Translations under genes and position numbers: made by a program
Part shown: one piece after another, positions 23,757 to 30,908 of the stretch
Layout: each line of letters starts with the position of its first letter
How positions within the stretch are numbered: position 1 is the first letter of the stretch
Source of the DNA: Streptomyces torulosus
GTDB taxonomy: Bacteria > Actinomycetota > Actinomycetes > Streptomycetales > Streptomycetaceae
Length of the DNA: 33,283 nt
Assembly (NCBI RefSeq): GCF_001419765.1
Contig: NZ_LIRK01000199.1
Span: forward strand, 1-33,283
Direction: 5' to 3'
The notes under the pieces: model-generated
Told to the model about the DNA's origin: nothing
Database searches by the model: none
Seen by the model: only the letters and a program-made list of their open reading frames with translations

Positions 23757-24887
23757 ATGTCCGTAGCCACCATCGTTGACGGCGTCGCCCCTTCCCTCTG
23801 GGACGCGGCGCACGACGTCGACGCCCGCCGTCCCCGCTCCCTTCAGACGCAGCTCGGAGCGTCCGACACAGTGTGTGGTCGTCGGGCCGCCTACATCCTG
23901 CACGGCGTCACACCAACCGACCGCCCTGACAAACGAGCGGCGATCCTCGGCACGTTCATCCACCACGGCCTGCTGGAGTCCGCACGCACGGAGTACCGAT
24001 GGCTGGTGGAGCGCAGTGTCCAGGACGATTTGATCCGGGGACACGTCGACGTCGTTCAGCTCGATGCGGCGACCGCCGCTCGAGTGCCGACCCGCCACCG
24101 ACCGGCGATACCCGCCGAAGTGCTCACCGTCGAAGACGTGAAGACCAAGTCCACGTACCTCTGGGACCGGGTGCTTCGCTACGGTGCCACGGCCGCCGAG
24201 CTTCGGCAGGTCCACCTGTACGCGGGCGCATTGTTCGAGGTCGGGTTCGAGGACGTTCCAGGTCAGCGATATCTGGCCCGCCTGGGACCGTTGGAAGTCG
24301 GGCGCATCCGCTTCCGCTTCATCAACCGCGACAGCGGCGCCGAGCACCTCCAGGAGATCGAGTTCGATCCCCAGCGCGCGGCAGAAGCGCAGTGGTGGGT
24401 GGAGCGCGTACGCGAGACGAAGGACCCCGAGGAGATGCCCCGGGACTTCCACGGACCCGATCTGGACGCCATCTGCGACTACTGCCCGTTCCGGTCCCTG
24501 TGCTGGCCGGGCACGGCTCCAGGCGTTCCCGAGCAGACTGCACTCATCCACAACGACGCCGACCGTGAGCAGGCACTCCTCGACTACGTCAGAGGACACG
24601 AACTCGCCAGCGAAGGCGAGCGGATCAAGAAGTTCGCGCGCAAGAAGCTTGACCTGTCACCAGCCGGGATCTATGGCCCCAACAAGCTGTCTTGGCGCGG
24701 GGGCAACGACGAGGAGAAGGACGACGTGGAGGCGATGGTCGACCTTCACGAAGTCGCTGGCATCCCGGTTCCGATGACGCCGGACACCAACCGCATGGTC
24801 AAGAACCTCAAGGCGGCAGGACTGGCCATCCCCCGAAAGAAGACCGGCAAGAAGACGCCCACGATCATCAACATCGCGCCGGCCTGA
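23757..24887 (+). CDS. Cas4/RecB-like PD-(D/E)XK exonuclease with iron-sulfur cluster
   Basis: 376 residues from ATG 23757. The nuclease motifs appear in order: GTFIHHG (H69/H70), GHVDVV (D98), VEDVKTK (D127, K129) and QVHLYAGAL (Q151, Y155). A 4Fe-4S cluster is suggested by one early cysteine (C40, in SDTVCGRR) and three late ones (C240, C243, C249 in ICDYCPFRSLCW), the Cas4/AddB arrangement. The enzyme would resect double-stranded DNA ends to feed the Sak4-like protein encoded just before it. The C-terminal 120 residues are an extra helical and basic tail. All key residues appear intact. Confidence 0.8.
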   Translation: MSVATIVDGVAPSLWDAAHDVDARRPRSLQTQLGASDTVCGRRAAYILHGVTPTDRPDKRAAILGTFIHHGLLESARTEYRWLVERSVQDDLIRGHVDVVQLDAATAARVPTRHRPAIPAEVLTVEDVKTKSTYLWDRVLRYGATAAELRQVHLYAGALFEVGFEDVPGQRYLARLGPLEVGRIRFRFINRDSGAEHLQEIEFDPQRAAEAQWWVERVRETKDPEEMPRDFHGPDLDAICDYCPFRSLCWPGTAPGVPEQTALIHNDADREQALLDYVRGHELASEGERIKKFARKKLDLSPAGIYGPNKLSWRGGNDEEKDDVEAMVDLHEVAGIPVPMTPDTNRMVKNLKAAGLAIPRKKTGKKTPTIINIAPA

Positions 24888-24907
24888 CCGAGCCCATGCA
24901 ACCGCAG

Positions 24908-24933
24908 CCCCGCCCGGCGACGACCGGGCGGGG
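24908..24933 (+). terminator. GC-rich hairpin after the exonuclease gene
   Basis: CCCCGCCCGG (24908-24917) pairs perfectly with CCGGGCGGGG (24924-24933) around CGACGA. No T tract follows. It lies in the 87-base gap before the replication gene. Confidence 0.6.
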
Positions 24934-24974
24934 CAACCCGTCCTGCCGCCGTGCTGCACTGCCCATGAGGAACC

Positions 24975-25958
24975 GTGTCCATCCAACTGATGATCGCAGC
25001 AGCGTACTTGCCGCCCGACGTGCTCACCCAGAGCCAGAAACTCGCTCTCATGAAGATCGCGGACAGCGCCGACGACGAGACCCGTCTCGCCCGGCCTGGT
25101 CTGACCCGCCTCGCGGCGTGGGTCGGCGTGACCGACAAGCGGGCCATCACCATCGTCACGGAGCTGATCGCCAAAGGCCTCGTCGAGCGTGTGGAGACCG
25201 GCAAGGCCGGACGCGCCGCGGTGTACCGGGTCTTCCCTCTCGGCGTACCGTCCACGCCGACCACAGCGGAACTCAAGGAGGCCGCTGAGGTTCGCAAGGC
25301 CGCTCCGAAGAATCCCCGGAAGGCCCGTCCCGGCGTGGTTCGTTCAGCGCCAGCGAAGCCAGCCATGACCTATCAGGACGTCGAAGCGCGGGAGGCCGCA
25401 CGTCAACACTCTGACGACTCACCGCAGGTGGAGGCTGGGTTCCATGCGGGGTACCCAGAGCATGGGGCAGGGTTCCACGGGGGGAACCCGGGCGCTTCAG
25501 AGAAGCGGGTTCCACCTGTGGAACCCGACGAGTTTCACGCGGGGAACCCACTGGGTTCCAACGATGAAACCCCTTCCTTGCCTTGTTCTTCCTCTGTCCT
25601 TCCTTCCCCCCCTACCCCCACGGCTGACGCCGCAGGGGAGCCCGCGCCCGCGCCGACGGACACTCCTGCCCCGGCGGACCGCGCGGAACCGAAGAAGGGC
25701 TGCGCGAGGCACAGGGAGCGTCCTTCTGCCAACTGCCGTGCATGCGGCACCAATCCGCGTGCGGGCCGCCAACGAGAGCAGGAGGAGGCCAAGGAGGAGG
25801 AGCGCCGAACGCACGGACAGTTTTGGGATCAGTGGCGCCAGGACGCGGCCAGCCGTCGGCGCAGGGTCGAGGAGCGTCCGGAGGAGACGGAGGCCGCACG
25901 CCGGGCGACAAGGGAAGCCGTGCGCGCCGCCAAGAGCCGTAGACAGCAGAAAACTTAG
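24975..25958 (+). CDS. winged-helix replication initiator-like protein
   Basis: 327 residues from GTG 24975 (GAGGA five bases upstream). Residues 15-95 form a winged helix (LTQSQKLALMKIADSA, TRLAAWVGVTDKRAITIVTELIAKG, AVYRVFP) as in phage replication initiators. The middle (about 150-235) is low complexity because it is encoded by a cluster of 20-bp DNA repeats and a polypyrimidine tract. Near 240-262 there is a possible zinc site (CARH, NCRACG), followed by a long Arg/Glu-rich coiled C-terminus. A replication gene with repeats inside it resembles lambda O with its internal origin. No helicase or loader gene is seen nearby. Confidence 0.65.
   Translation: MSIQLMIAAAYLPPDVLTQSQKLALMKIADSADDETRLARPGLTRLAAWVGVTDKRAITIVTELIAKGLVERVETGKAGRAAVYRVFPLGVPSTPTTAELKEAAEVRKAAPKNPRKARPGVVRSAPAKPAMTYQDVEAREAARQHSDDSPQVEAGFHAGYPEHGAGFHGGNPGASEKRVPPVEPDEFHAGNPLGSNDETPSLPCSSSVLPSPPTPTADAAGEPAPAPTDTPAPADRAEPKKGCARHRERPSANCRACGTNPRAGRQREQEEAKEEERRTHGQFWDQWRQDAASRRRRVEERPEETEAARRATREAVRAAKSRRQQKT
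25437..25572 (+). repeat. five iteron-like 20-bp dyad repeats (putative replication origin)
   Basis: The unit is GGGTTCC-N6-GGAACCC. Copies lie at 25437-25456, 25470-25489, 25507-25526, 25530-25549 and 25553-25572. Copies 2 and 3 are perfect dyads; 1, 4 and 5 have one or two changes. Copies 1, 2 and 4 are read in one frame (as GFHAGYP-like peptides) and copies 3 and 5 in another (VPPVEP, GSNDETP), so the DNA, not the peptide, is conserved. The start-to-start spacings are 33, 37, 23 and 23 bases. Confidence 0.75.
25571..25620 (+). other. polypyrimidine tract beside the iterons
   Basis: 45 of these 50 bases are C or T on the plus strand. A strand-asymmetric tract next to origin repeats is a candidate melting or primosome-loading site. 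It is also translated as part of the initiator gene. Confidence 0.5.
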
Positions 25959-26064
25959 GCCACCGAAAGAAAATTCGGGGAAAATCTAGACATCCCCACC
26001 AATGCATATAGAATAGAACCAGAAAGAGGGGGAGTTGGAACCTCCTCGGGACCGGAAGGACGCC
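25959..26064 (+). promoter_or_regulatory. early promoter-like element 2 (TGCATATAGAATAGAA)
   Basis: TAGACA (25987-25992), a 16-base spacer and TAGAAT (26009-26014) form a promoter; the conserved core is at 26003-26018. Upstream, GAAAATCT then CCCC match element 3 at 31693-31710, so the repeat extends over about 40 bases. The next gene starts 46 bases after the core. Confidence 0.65.
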
Positions 26065-26532
26065 ATGAACGACAGCAGGTATCTGCCCACCCTCCGTCAT
26101 GAGCGCAGGGGCGGGATCGTGCTCGACGGCTCGCTTGCCGCCCGCGAGCAGATCCAGGTGCTCGCCGACCTCTACCGCCATGACGCCGAGGGTGTCGGTG
26201 GCGCGCTCATCGAGATCGCCGACCTCAAGGAGCGGGTCGACCGCGAGCGCGAGCTCGGCGGGATCGGGAACGCCGCCGTCGTGCGGGATGAACTCGTCGG
26301 TGAACTCCTCGACGACATCGGCGGCGCGGAGATCCACCTCGACCACCGCGTGAACCACCGCGCTCTGATGCAGGCTCGCAGTCTTGGCGAGGAGGCGCGC
26401 GGCCTCTACGGGGCGGCCCAGCAGCGCGTAGCGGAGCTGGAGACCGCCATTGCCATCACTCGCGGGGAGCGCGAGGCGAGGCGCAGGTGCCCCGCCTGCG
26501 CACTCGCTCTGCTCATCTCCCTCCCTAGATAG
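26065..26532 (+). CDS. helical phage protein of unknown function
   Basis: 155 residues from ATG 26065, with GGAAGGA upstream; an in-frame TTG at 26035 is less likely. Mostly helical and charged (AREQIQVLADLYRHDAEGV, IADLKERVDRERELGG, EEARGLYGAAQQRVAELETAIA), with a short Cys-containing tail (RRCPACALALL) that might be a half zinc site or membrane-touching end. It is the first gene after promoter-like element 2. No family is recognised. Confidence 0.65.
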   Translation: MNDSRYLPTLRHERRGGIVLDGSLAAREQIQVLADLYRHDAEGVGGALIEIADLKERVDRERELGGIGNAAVVRDELVGELLDDIGGAEIHLDHRVNHRALMQARSLGEEARGLYGAAQQRVAELETAIAITRGEREARRRCPACALALLISLPR

Positions 26533-26540
26533 ATCCCAAC
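26527..26540 (+). repeat. 14-bp early repeat AGATAGATCCCAAC
   Basis: Second direct copy of the repeat at 22217-22230 with one change. It overlaps the end of the preceding gene and lies 23 bases before a GACCTCTTGGAG motif. Confidence 0.45.
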
Positions 26541-26562
26541 TCTGTACTGTTTGCGAACATAA

Positions 26563-26574
26563 GACCTCTTGGAG
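26563..26574 (+). promoter_or_regulatory. GACCTCTTGGAG start-associated motif
   Basis: Exact copy, 8 bases before the GTG at 26583. Confidence 0.75.
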
Positions 26575-26582
26575 ACAGAACC

Positions 26583-27236
26583 GTGAGCACCAACACCGCG
26601 CCCATGGCCCCGATGCCCAAGCACGGCAACACCGACGACCCGCTGTGGCGGACCCTGTGGAACGCCTACGAGCCCGTCATCACCGCCCTGCGTCGCATCC
26701 CGCTCATCACCGATGTGGAGATCAGCGGCGGCGAGTTCGCGATCCACGCCCAGCTCACCGACGGTTCGCACCTGTGGATCACCTCGACCCACTGCCTGCC
26801 CGTCGACCCGGCCGCGCTGGAGGGCTTCCACGTCCGGCGCGCTCATCACGACAACCCCACCATCGACGAGCGGGTCTACGACTCCACCGAGGGCGCAGAC
26901 CAGGCCGAGCACGGCAACAATGTCGTGCCCCTCATCCAGGCGATCACCGCCTTCGTCACCGCGCGCAAGCTCGCGCCACCCATCGTCGACCTCTTCCAGG
27001 TTCAGATGCAGGGCGTCACCGCCAAGCACACTCCGGTATCCGCCGAGGTACAGGGCCCCTTCACGGACCGTCGGGCCGCCGTCAAGGAGTACGGCTACAC
27101 CACCCACGACCTCATGGAGAAGGGCTGGGAGCGCATCCATGAGCAGGGCGGAACGGACTGGCCGCTGACGATCTGGAGGCAGGACAACGCGATCCTCACC
27201 GTCTTCGTCGGGCACGCCGGACAGGCGATCGGGTGA
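26583..27236 (+). CDS. phage protein of unknown function
   Basis: 217 residues from GTG 26583, fixed by the start motif. It shows alternating strands and helices: DPLWRTLWNAYEPVITALRR, DVEISGGEFAIHAQL, GSHLWITSTH, GFHVRRAHHDN, VPLIQAITAFVTARK and a C-terminal LTIWRQDNAILTVFVGHAG. No catalytic pattern is evident. A similar scan of family memory gives nothing firm. Its stop overlaps the next start. Confidence 0.65.
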   Translation: MSTNTAPMAPMPKHGNTDDPLWRTLWNAYEPVITALRRIPLITDVEISGGEFAIHAQLTDGSHLWITSTHCLPVDPAALEGFHVRRAHHDNPTIDERVYDSTEGADQAEHGNNVVPLIQAITAFVTARKLAPPIVDLFQVQMQGVTAKHTPVSAEVQGPFTDRRAAVKEYGYTTHDLMEKGWERIHEQGGTDWPLTIWRQDNAILTVFVGHAGQAIG

Positions 27237-27448
27237 TGCCGGGCACCGATGTGACTCCGCCGAACGCGGAGCCGAAGACGCGCCGCTGCCACTGCGTGAT
27301 CGCCCACCCCCAGGACGAGAACGAGCAGGCCAGGGCCCAGGCCGCGCTGGACAACGCACTGGCGACCAACGACGCCCAAGGGGTGCTGCTCGCCTGCATG
27401 CAGCTCATGCAGCCCTGTCCCACCCGTGACGAGCAGGCCGCGCGATGA
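27233..27448 (+). CDS. small Cys-containing phage protein
   Basis: 71 residues from GTG 27233, or 70 from the adjacent ATG at 27236; both overlap the previous TGA. It has RRCHCVIAHP near residue 18, a helical middle (ENEQARAQAALDNALATND) and a LLACMQLMQPCP segment, giving four cysteines that might bind zinc. Its stop overlaps the next ATG (ATGA), so three small genes are coupled here. No function is recognised. Confidence 0.6.
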   Translation: MMPGTDVTPPNAEPKTRRCHCVIAHPQDENEQARAQAALDNALATNDAQGVLLACMQLMQPCPTRDEQAAR

Positions 27449-27615
27449 GCGAGCCGACCGTGATGTACGCGCTGCTCGCGCTCGCGCTCGCGCTCGGAGT
27501 CGGCGCCGGCCTGGTCGTGCTCGTGATCGGCGAGCTCCGGTGGGAGGCCCGCAACCGACTCCCGCGCTGCACGACCTGCGGTGAGCGCCACCACCGTCAC
27601 GCCGCCCACCGCTGA
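27445..27615 (+). CDS. 56-residue single-pass membrane protein
   Basis: ATG 27445 overlaps the preceding TGA (ATGA) and the frame ends at 27613-27615. Residues 7-29 are a membrane helix (MYALLALALALGVGAGLVVL), followed by a basic cytoplasmic tail with CTTCGERHHRH, a CxxC plus His cluster that could bind metal. GC-biased codon use and tight coupling support a real gene. The role is unknown; a membrane-anchored accessory to its Cys-rich neighbour is possible. Confidence 0.6.
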   Translation: MSEPTVMYALLALALALGVGAGLVVLVIGELRWEARNRLPRCTTCGERHHRHAAHR

Positions 27616-27619
27616 ACAC

Positions 27620-27649
27620 GCTGCCCGGCCCGGCTTCGGGCCGGGCAGC
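27620..27649 (+). terminator. perfect 13-bp hairpin before an early start motif
   Basis: GCTGCCCGGCCCG (27620-27632) pairs with CGGGCCGGGCAGC (27637-27649) around GCTT. GACCTCTTGGAG follows 4 bases later. Confidence 0.65.
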
Positions 27650-27653
27650 CGTA

Positions 27654-27665
27654 GACCTCTTGGAG
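27654..27665 (+). promoter_or_regulatory. GACCTCTTGGAG start-associated motif
   Basis: Exact copy, 8 bases before the GTG at 27674, just downstream of a hairpin. Confidence 0.75.
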
Positions 27666-27673
27666 AACACCCC

Positions 27674-28156
27674 GTGGGATACGACATCTACATCCAGACC
27701 GTAGACGGCAGACGCGCCGACGGCGAGGAGAACTACTTCCGTTTCGAACTCACTGCGAGAATCCGCGCGTTGGACACGATGCGTAACTTCGGAATGCTCG
27801 CCGAGCTGCCCTACCCGGCCGTTCCCCTCCTGTCCGCCTACGGATTGACGGAGGGCGACCTCAAGACGGGGGTCCGGCACGCCCTGGACAAGGCCAACCT
27901 CGTGGCGGAGTACCGGAGCGCATACCGCGCCGTCATGGACGCTGCGGAGCCCGAGCCCACCGGGATCCCGACGTACAAGCTCGCTTACAACGACGGCGCC
28001 CTCGTCACGGTCGCCGAGATCACGGCAGCCCTGGCCGCGTACGAAGCCCACCCGAACATCGACGTCTCCGAGATGCCGCTGGGCGACCCGATATGGCCGC
28101 ACTGGATCGCCTTCCTGCGCCGTGCCAAGGAGCACGGCGGCCTGCGCGCTCACTGA
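27674..28156 (+). CDS. phage protein of unknown function
   Basis: 160 residues from GTG 27674, fixed by the start motif. The N-terminus GYDIYIQTVDGRRADGEENYFRFE is distinctive, followed by helical segments (GVRHALDKANLVAEYRSAYRAVM) and IWPHWIAFLRRAKEHGG near the end. The opening resembles small proteins with a YDIYI motif found in phages and plasmids, function unknown. It is flanked on both sides by hairpin plus start-motif units, so it is expressed as its own cistron. Confidence 0.6.
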   Translation: MGYDIYIQTVDGRRADGEENYFRFELTARIRALDTMRNFGMLAELPYPAVPLLSAYGLTEGDLKTGVRHALDKANLVAEYRSAYRAVMDAAEPEPTGIPTYKLAYNDGALVTVAEITAALAAYEAHPNIDVSEMPLGDPIWPHWIAFLRRAKEHGGLRAH

Positions 28157-28166
28157 ACTCGGGCGC

Positions 28167-28195
28167 TGCCCGGCCCCGCGCGGCGAGGCCGGGCA
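28167..28195 (+). terminator. 9-bp hairpin before an early start motif
   Basis: TGCCCGGCC (28167-28175) pairs with GGCCGGGCA (28187-28195), loop of 11 bases. GACCTCTTGGAG follows 5 bases later, as at 27620-27665. Confidence 0.6.
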
Positions 28196-28200
28196 CGCAA

Positions 28201-28212
28201 GACCTCTTGGAG
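28201..28212 (+). promoter_or_regulatory. GACCTCTTGGAG start-associated motif
   Basis: Exact copy, 13 bases before the methyltransferase ATG, longer than the 7-8 bases elsewhere. Confidence 0.7.
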
Positions 28213-28225
28213 AACGACAACCAGC

Positions 28226-29728
28226 ATGGCCACATGGATCGACCTGCTGTGCGGCGCGGGCGGCAGTAGCACCGGACTCGTAGAAGCAGGACACGAACTG
28301 CTCCTCGGGATCAACCACTGGGACCTGGCAATCGAGACGCACGCCGCCAACCATCCCAACTGCGAGCACGCCGTCATGACCCTCAGCGACGGCTTCCCCA
28401 TGCGCTACCTGCCCAAGGCCGACGCCCTCTGGGCATCGGTCATCTGCACCGAGATCAGCCCCGCCGGAGGACGCCCCCGAGAAACGAACCAACTCGACCT
28501 GCTCGATCTGCTCCAGGAGGAGCGCGACGAGTGGGAGTCCCTGACCAAGGACGCCTTCGAGGCGACCCGAGTCACCGCCTGGTGCGTCGTACGCGCTGCC
28601 GAGGCGAAACGGTTCAATGCCGTCGTCGTAGAGAACGTCGTCGAATTCGGCCTCGACTGGATCCTGTTCCAGAAGTGGCTCGAAGCCATGGAACTGCTCG
28701 GCTACCGCTACCAGATCGTGTGCGTCAGCAGCGCCCACATCGGTGACGACACCAACCTCCGCGCCCCACAGTGGCGCGACCGGATGTACGTGGTCTTCAC
28801 GCTCAAGACCATGCGCAAGCCCGACTTGGAGCCCCGGCCCCTGGCCCCGTGCATGGACTGCGGCGAGGACGTGCACGCCGTTCAGTCCTGGAACGTCGAC
28901 GGCGTCCGCATCGGCAAGTACCGGCGTGACTACATCTACCGCTGCCCGAACACACGTTGCCGCCACGCCATGGTCGAGCCGTACGTACGACCGGCTAGCG
29001 ACATCATCAACTGGCACGACCTCGGGACCCAGATCGGCAAACGCAAGAAGCCGCTCGCGGAGACCACGATGAACCGCATTCGCGCGGGCCTCATCAAGTT
29101 CCCCTACCGCCCCAGCTCGATCACCCTCACCCACGGCAAAGACGGCGGAGACCGGGCATACGCCGTCGAGGACCGCCCCTTGCCGACCCGGACGGCCAAA
29201 CAGGGAGACGCCCTCCTGGTGCCGACTGGCGGATCCTGGAACACCGACGCAGTCCCCGTCGATGTGCCGCTTCGCACCCGAACCACCCGCGAGAGCGAAG
29301 CCCTCCTGACGGTGGACCCGTTCCTCATCGAATACCGCAACCACGCCACCGCCAGCCCCGCGAGCGACCCGCTCAGCGTGGTCACCGCCCAGGGCAACCA
29401 CCACGGTCTGGTGACGCACGCCGGCACCGTCCCTGAGCAGGCGCGGAACACGCTCGTCGTGCCGTACCGCAAGGCCGCGGTGAAGACCGCAGCCGAACCC
29501 GTCCACACCCTCGCCACCCGCGACTCCGCCGCCCTGGTGCGCAGCGCCCCGGACATCAACGACTGCTACTTCCGAATGCTCAAGCCCCGCGAACAGCTCG
29601 AAGGGCAGCGGTTCCCGGCGAAGTACGTCGTCTACGGCAACCAGGCCGAACAGACCATGCAGGCAGGTAACGCGGTCTCCGTGAACGTCGCCCGGTGGAT
29701 AGGCCAGCGATTGGAGCCCGTCCTGTGA
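28226..29728 (+). CDS. DNA cytosine-C5 methyltransferase family protein with atypical motif IV
   Basis: 500 residues from ATG 28226. Motif I is DLLCGAGGSSTG (6-17), motif VI is VENV (135-138), motif VIII is QWRDR (182-186) and motif X is GNAVSVNVA near 475. Motif IV, normally PPCQ, reads SVICTEIS with C74 as the candidate nucleophile and no proline before it. A four-cysteine zinc ribbon (C209/C212, C240/C245) is inserted before the target-recognition region. Its core residues suggest a working S-adenosylmethionine enzyme acting on phage DNA, perhaps to evade restriction; the altered motif IV leaves open a different base chemistry. Its stop overlaps the WhiB-like start (GTGA). Confidence 0.75.
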   Translation: MATWIDLLCGAGGSSTGLVEAGHELLLGINHWDLAIETHAANHPNCEHAVMTLSDGFPMRYLPKADALWASVICTEISPAGGRPRETNQLDLLDLLQEERDEWESLTKDAFEATRVTAWCVVRAAEAKRFNAVVVENVVEFGLDWILFQKWLEAMELLGYRYQIVCVSSAHIGDDTNLRAPQWRDRMYVVFTLKTMRKPDLEPRPLAPCMDCGEDVHAVQSWNVDGVRIGKYRRDYIYRCPNTRCRHAMVEPYVRPASDIINWHDLGTQIGKRKKPLAETTMNRIRAGLIKFPYRPSSITLTHGKDGGDRAYAVEDRPLPTRTAKQGDALLVPTGGSWNTDAVPVDVPLRTRTTRESEALLTVDPFLIEYRNHATASPASDPLSVVTAQGNHHGLVTHAGTVPEQARNTLVVPYRKAAVKTAAEPVHTLATRDSAALVRSAPDINDCYFRMLKPREQLEGQRFPAKYVVYGNQAEQTMQAGNAVSVNVARWIGQRLEPVL

Positions 29729-30183
29729 CCGGACCGAGAAGCCGACTGCCCGGCACCCACGTCACCGACCACGCCCCATGCTTCGGCGACCCAGACTTCG
29801 CTGTCGCCGACGACCGGTGGAAGACCGGTCAGGAACTGGTCGCCATCTGTGAACCAGTCCTCTACGTCTGCGGCGGCTGCCCCTACCGAGCTGCGTGCAT
29901 CAGGCAGGTCCTCCCGGCGAAGAGCGGCTTCACCGGGATCTGCGGCGGCCGAATCTGGCTCAACGGCGAGATCGTTCACGCCCTGCCGGAGGCCGACTCC
30001 AGCGAGCTGCCGCGCCCGGTCATCCGAAAGTCGTGCGGCACTGCCGCCGGATCGCGCGCCCACCGCCGAGCTGTCGAGCAGCAGTGCCCGCGCTGTCAGC
30101 CCTTCTACCGTCCCGGCCCCAACCCGCTCGAGGACGAGGACCAAGAGATCGCACAGCAGCTCGAACTCCCCGAAGTCCCCTGA
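29725..30183 (+). CDS. WhiB-like iron-sulfur transcription factor
   Basis: 152 residues from GTG 29725, overlapping the methyltransferase stop. The cluster-binding cysteines C19, C49, C52 and C58 (APCFGDPDF, YVCGGCPYRAAC) have WhiB/WhiD spacing; C42 is extra. The WhiB turn GVWGG appears as GICGG, followed by a basic stretch. A C-terminal extension (SCGTAAGSRAHRRAVEQQCPRC) carries another Cys/His set, as in other phage WhiB proteins. WhiB-like proteins bind the principal sigma factor, so this protein may redirect host transcription or affect superinfection or development. It could serve the repeated early promoters in this window. Confidence 0.75.
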   Translation: MTGPRSRLPGTHVTDHAPCFGDPDFAVADDRWKTGQELVAICEPVLYVCGGCPYRAACIRQVLPAKSGFTGICGGRIWLNGEIVHALPEADSSELPRPVIRKSCGTAAGSRAHRRAVEQQCPRCQPFYRPGPNPLEDEDQEIAQQLELPEVP

Positions 30184-30203
30184 CCAGTAGAAAGGAAGTC
30201 TCA

Positions 30204-30908
30204 GTGCTGCACCTGACCGCAACATGCACCACCGTGCCGGAGGGATACCGGCTTCGAGTCCTTGCCCAGGGCAACGACGAGCCGATATTGGACCTCCCCT
30301 TTGCATGGGACAGCTTCCGCCCGGCCAGCGCCGGCCACCGGCTGATCGAGCACGGCTACATGATTCGGCCCGATGCCCGAACGCCAGAGGCAGTGAACGG
30401 CTGGCGACAGGTACCAGGTCAGCCCGGCACTTGGTCCGCGCCCGTCATAGCGACGGAACACGGCAGACCGGCGACGGGCACGATGGTCGCCGGACGTCTC
30501 GCCGAAGCCGTTGCTCACTGGACGGACGGGCGCCACGACGAGGCCCGCCAGATCCTGGCCGATCTCGCGCGGACCGGAACACCGTCGCTGATGTACGGCG
30601 TGGCCACGGGTCTCGCGGTCATGGCAAAGGCCGCGCTGGAGAAGCTGCAAGGACTGAGCGGCGGGGCGGCGTCGTGGATCCTGCTGACCCCTGACGGCAG
30701 CAGCCCCGAGGACATCCTCCCGCCTCCGCACCTGTTCGCAGCCCGCTTCATCACCGCGCACGCCAACGGAGACACTCAGACCACGCTCGCCCTCTACGGG
30801 GCCGCGTTCACGGCACCCGACCCCGAACTGCTTCCCGCCTGCATGGACATGCTGCTGGCAGCCACCGGAGAAGCAGTGCGCGCGGCAACGCCGGGAGCCG
30901 ACCGATGA
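30204..30908 (+). CDS. phage protein of unknown function
   Basis: 234 residues from GTG 30204, with AAAGGAAG ten bases upstream. The N-terminal half has TVPEGYRLRVLAQGND and LPFAWDSF; the C-terminal half is helical and repeat-like (AEAVAHWTDGRHDEARQILADLAR, GVATGLAVMAKAALEKLQG, AARFITAHANGDTQTTLALYGAAF), resembling TPR-type helices. No function is recognised. Its stop overlaps the next ATG. Confidence 0.6.
   Translation: MLHLTATCTTVPEGYRLRVLAQGNDEPILDLPFAWDSFRPASAGHRLIEHGYMIRPDARTPEAVNGWRQVPGQPGTWSAPVIATEHGRPATGTMVAGRLAEAVAHWTDGRHDEARQILADLARTGTPSLMYGVATGLAVMAKAALEKLQGLSGGAASWILLTPDGSSPEDILPPPHLFAARFITAHANGDTQTTLALYGAAFTAPDPELLPACMDMLLAATGEAVRAATPGADR

Noticed and set aside
25437..25572. CRISPR array
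   Set aside because: Repeats are 20-bp dyads with short irregular gaps of 3-17 bases inside a coding gene; no constant-length spacers and no cas genes. The Cas4-like nuclease is a phage recombination exonuclease.
27095..29506. 803-codon reverse-strand frame across several early genes
   Set aside because: It crosses gene boundaries of well-supported plus-strand genes including the methyltransferase; low-information Val/Gly/Arg composition typical of antisense frames.
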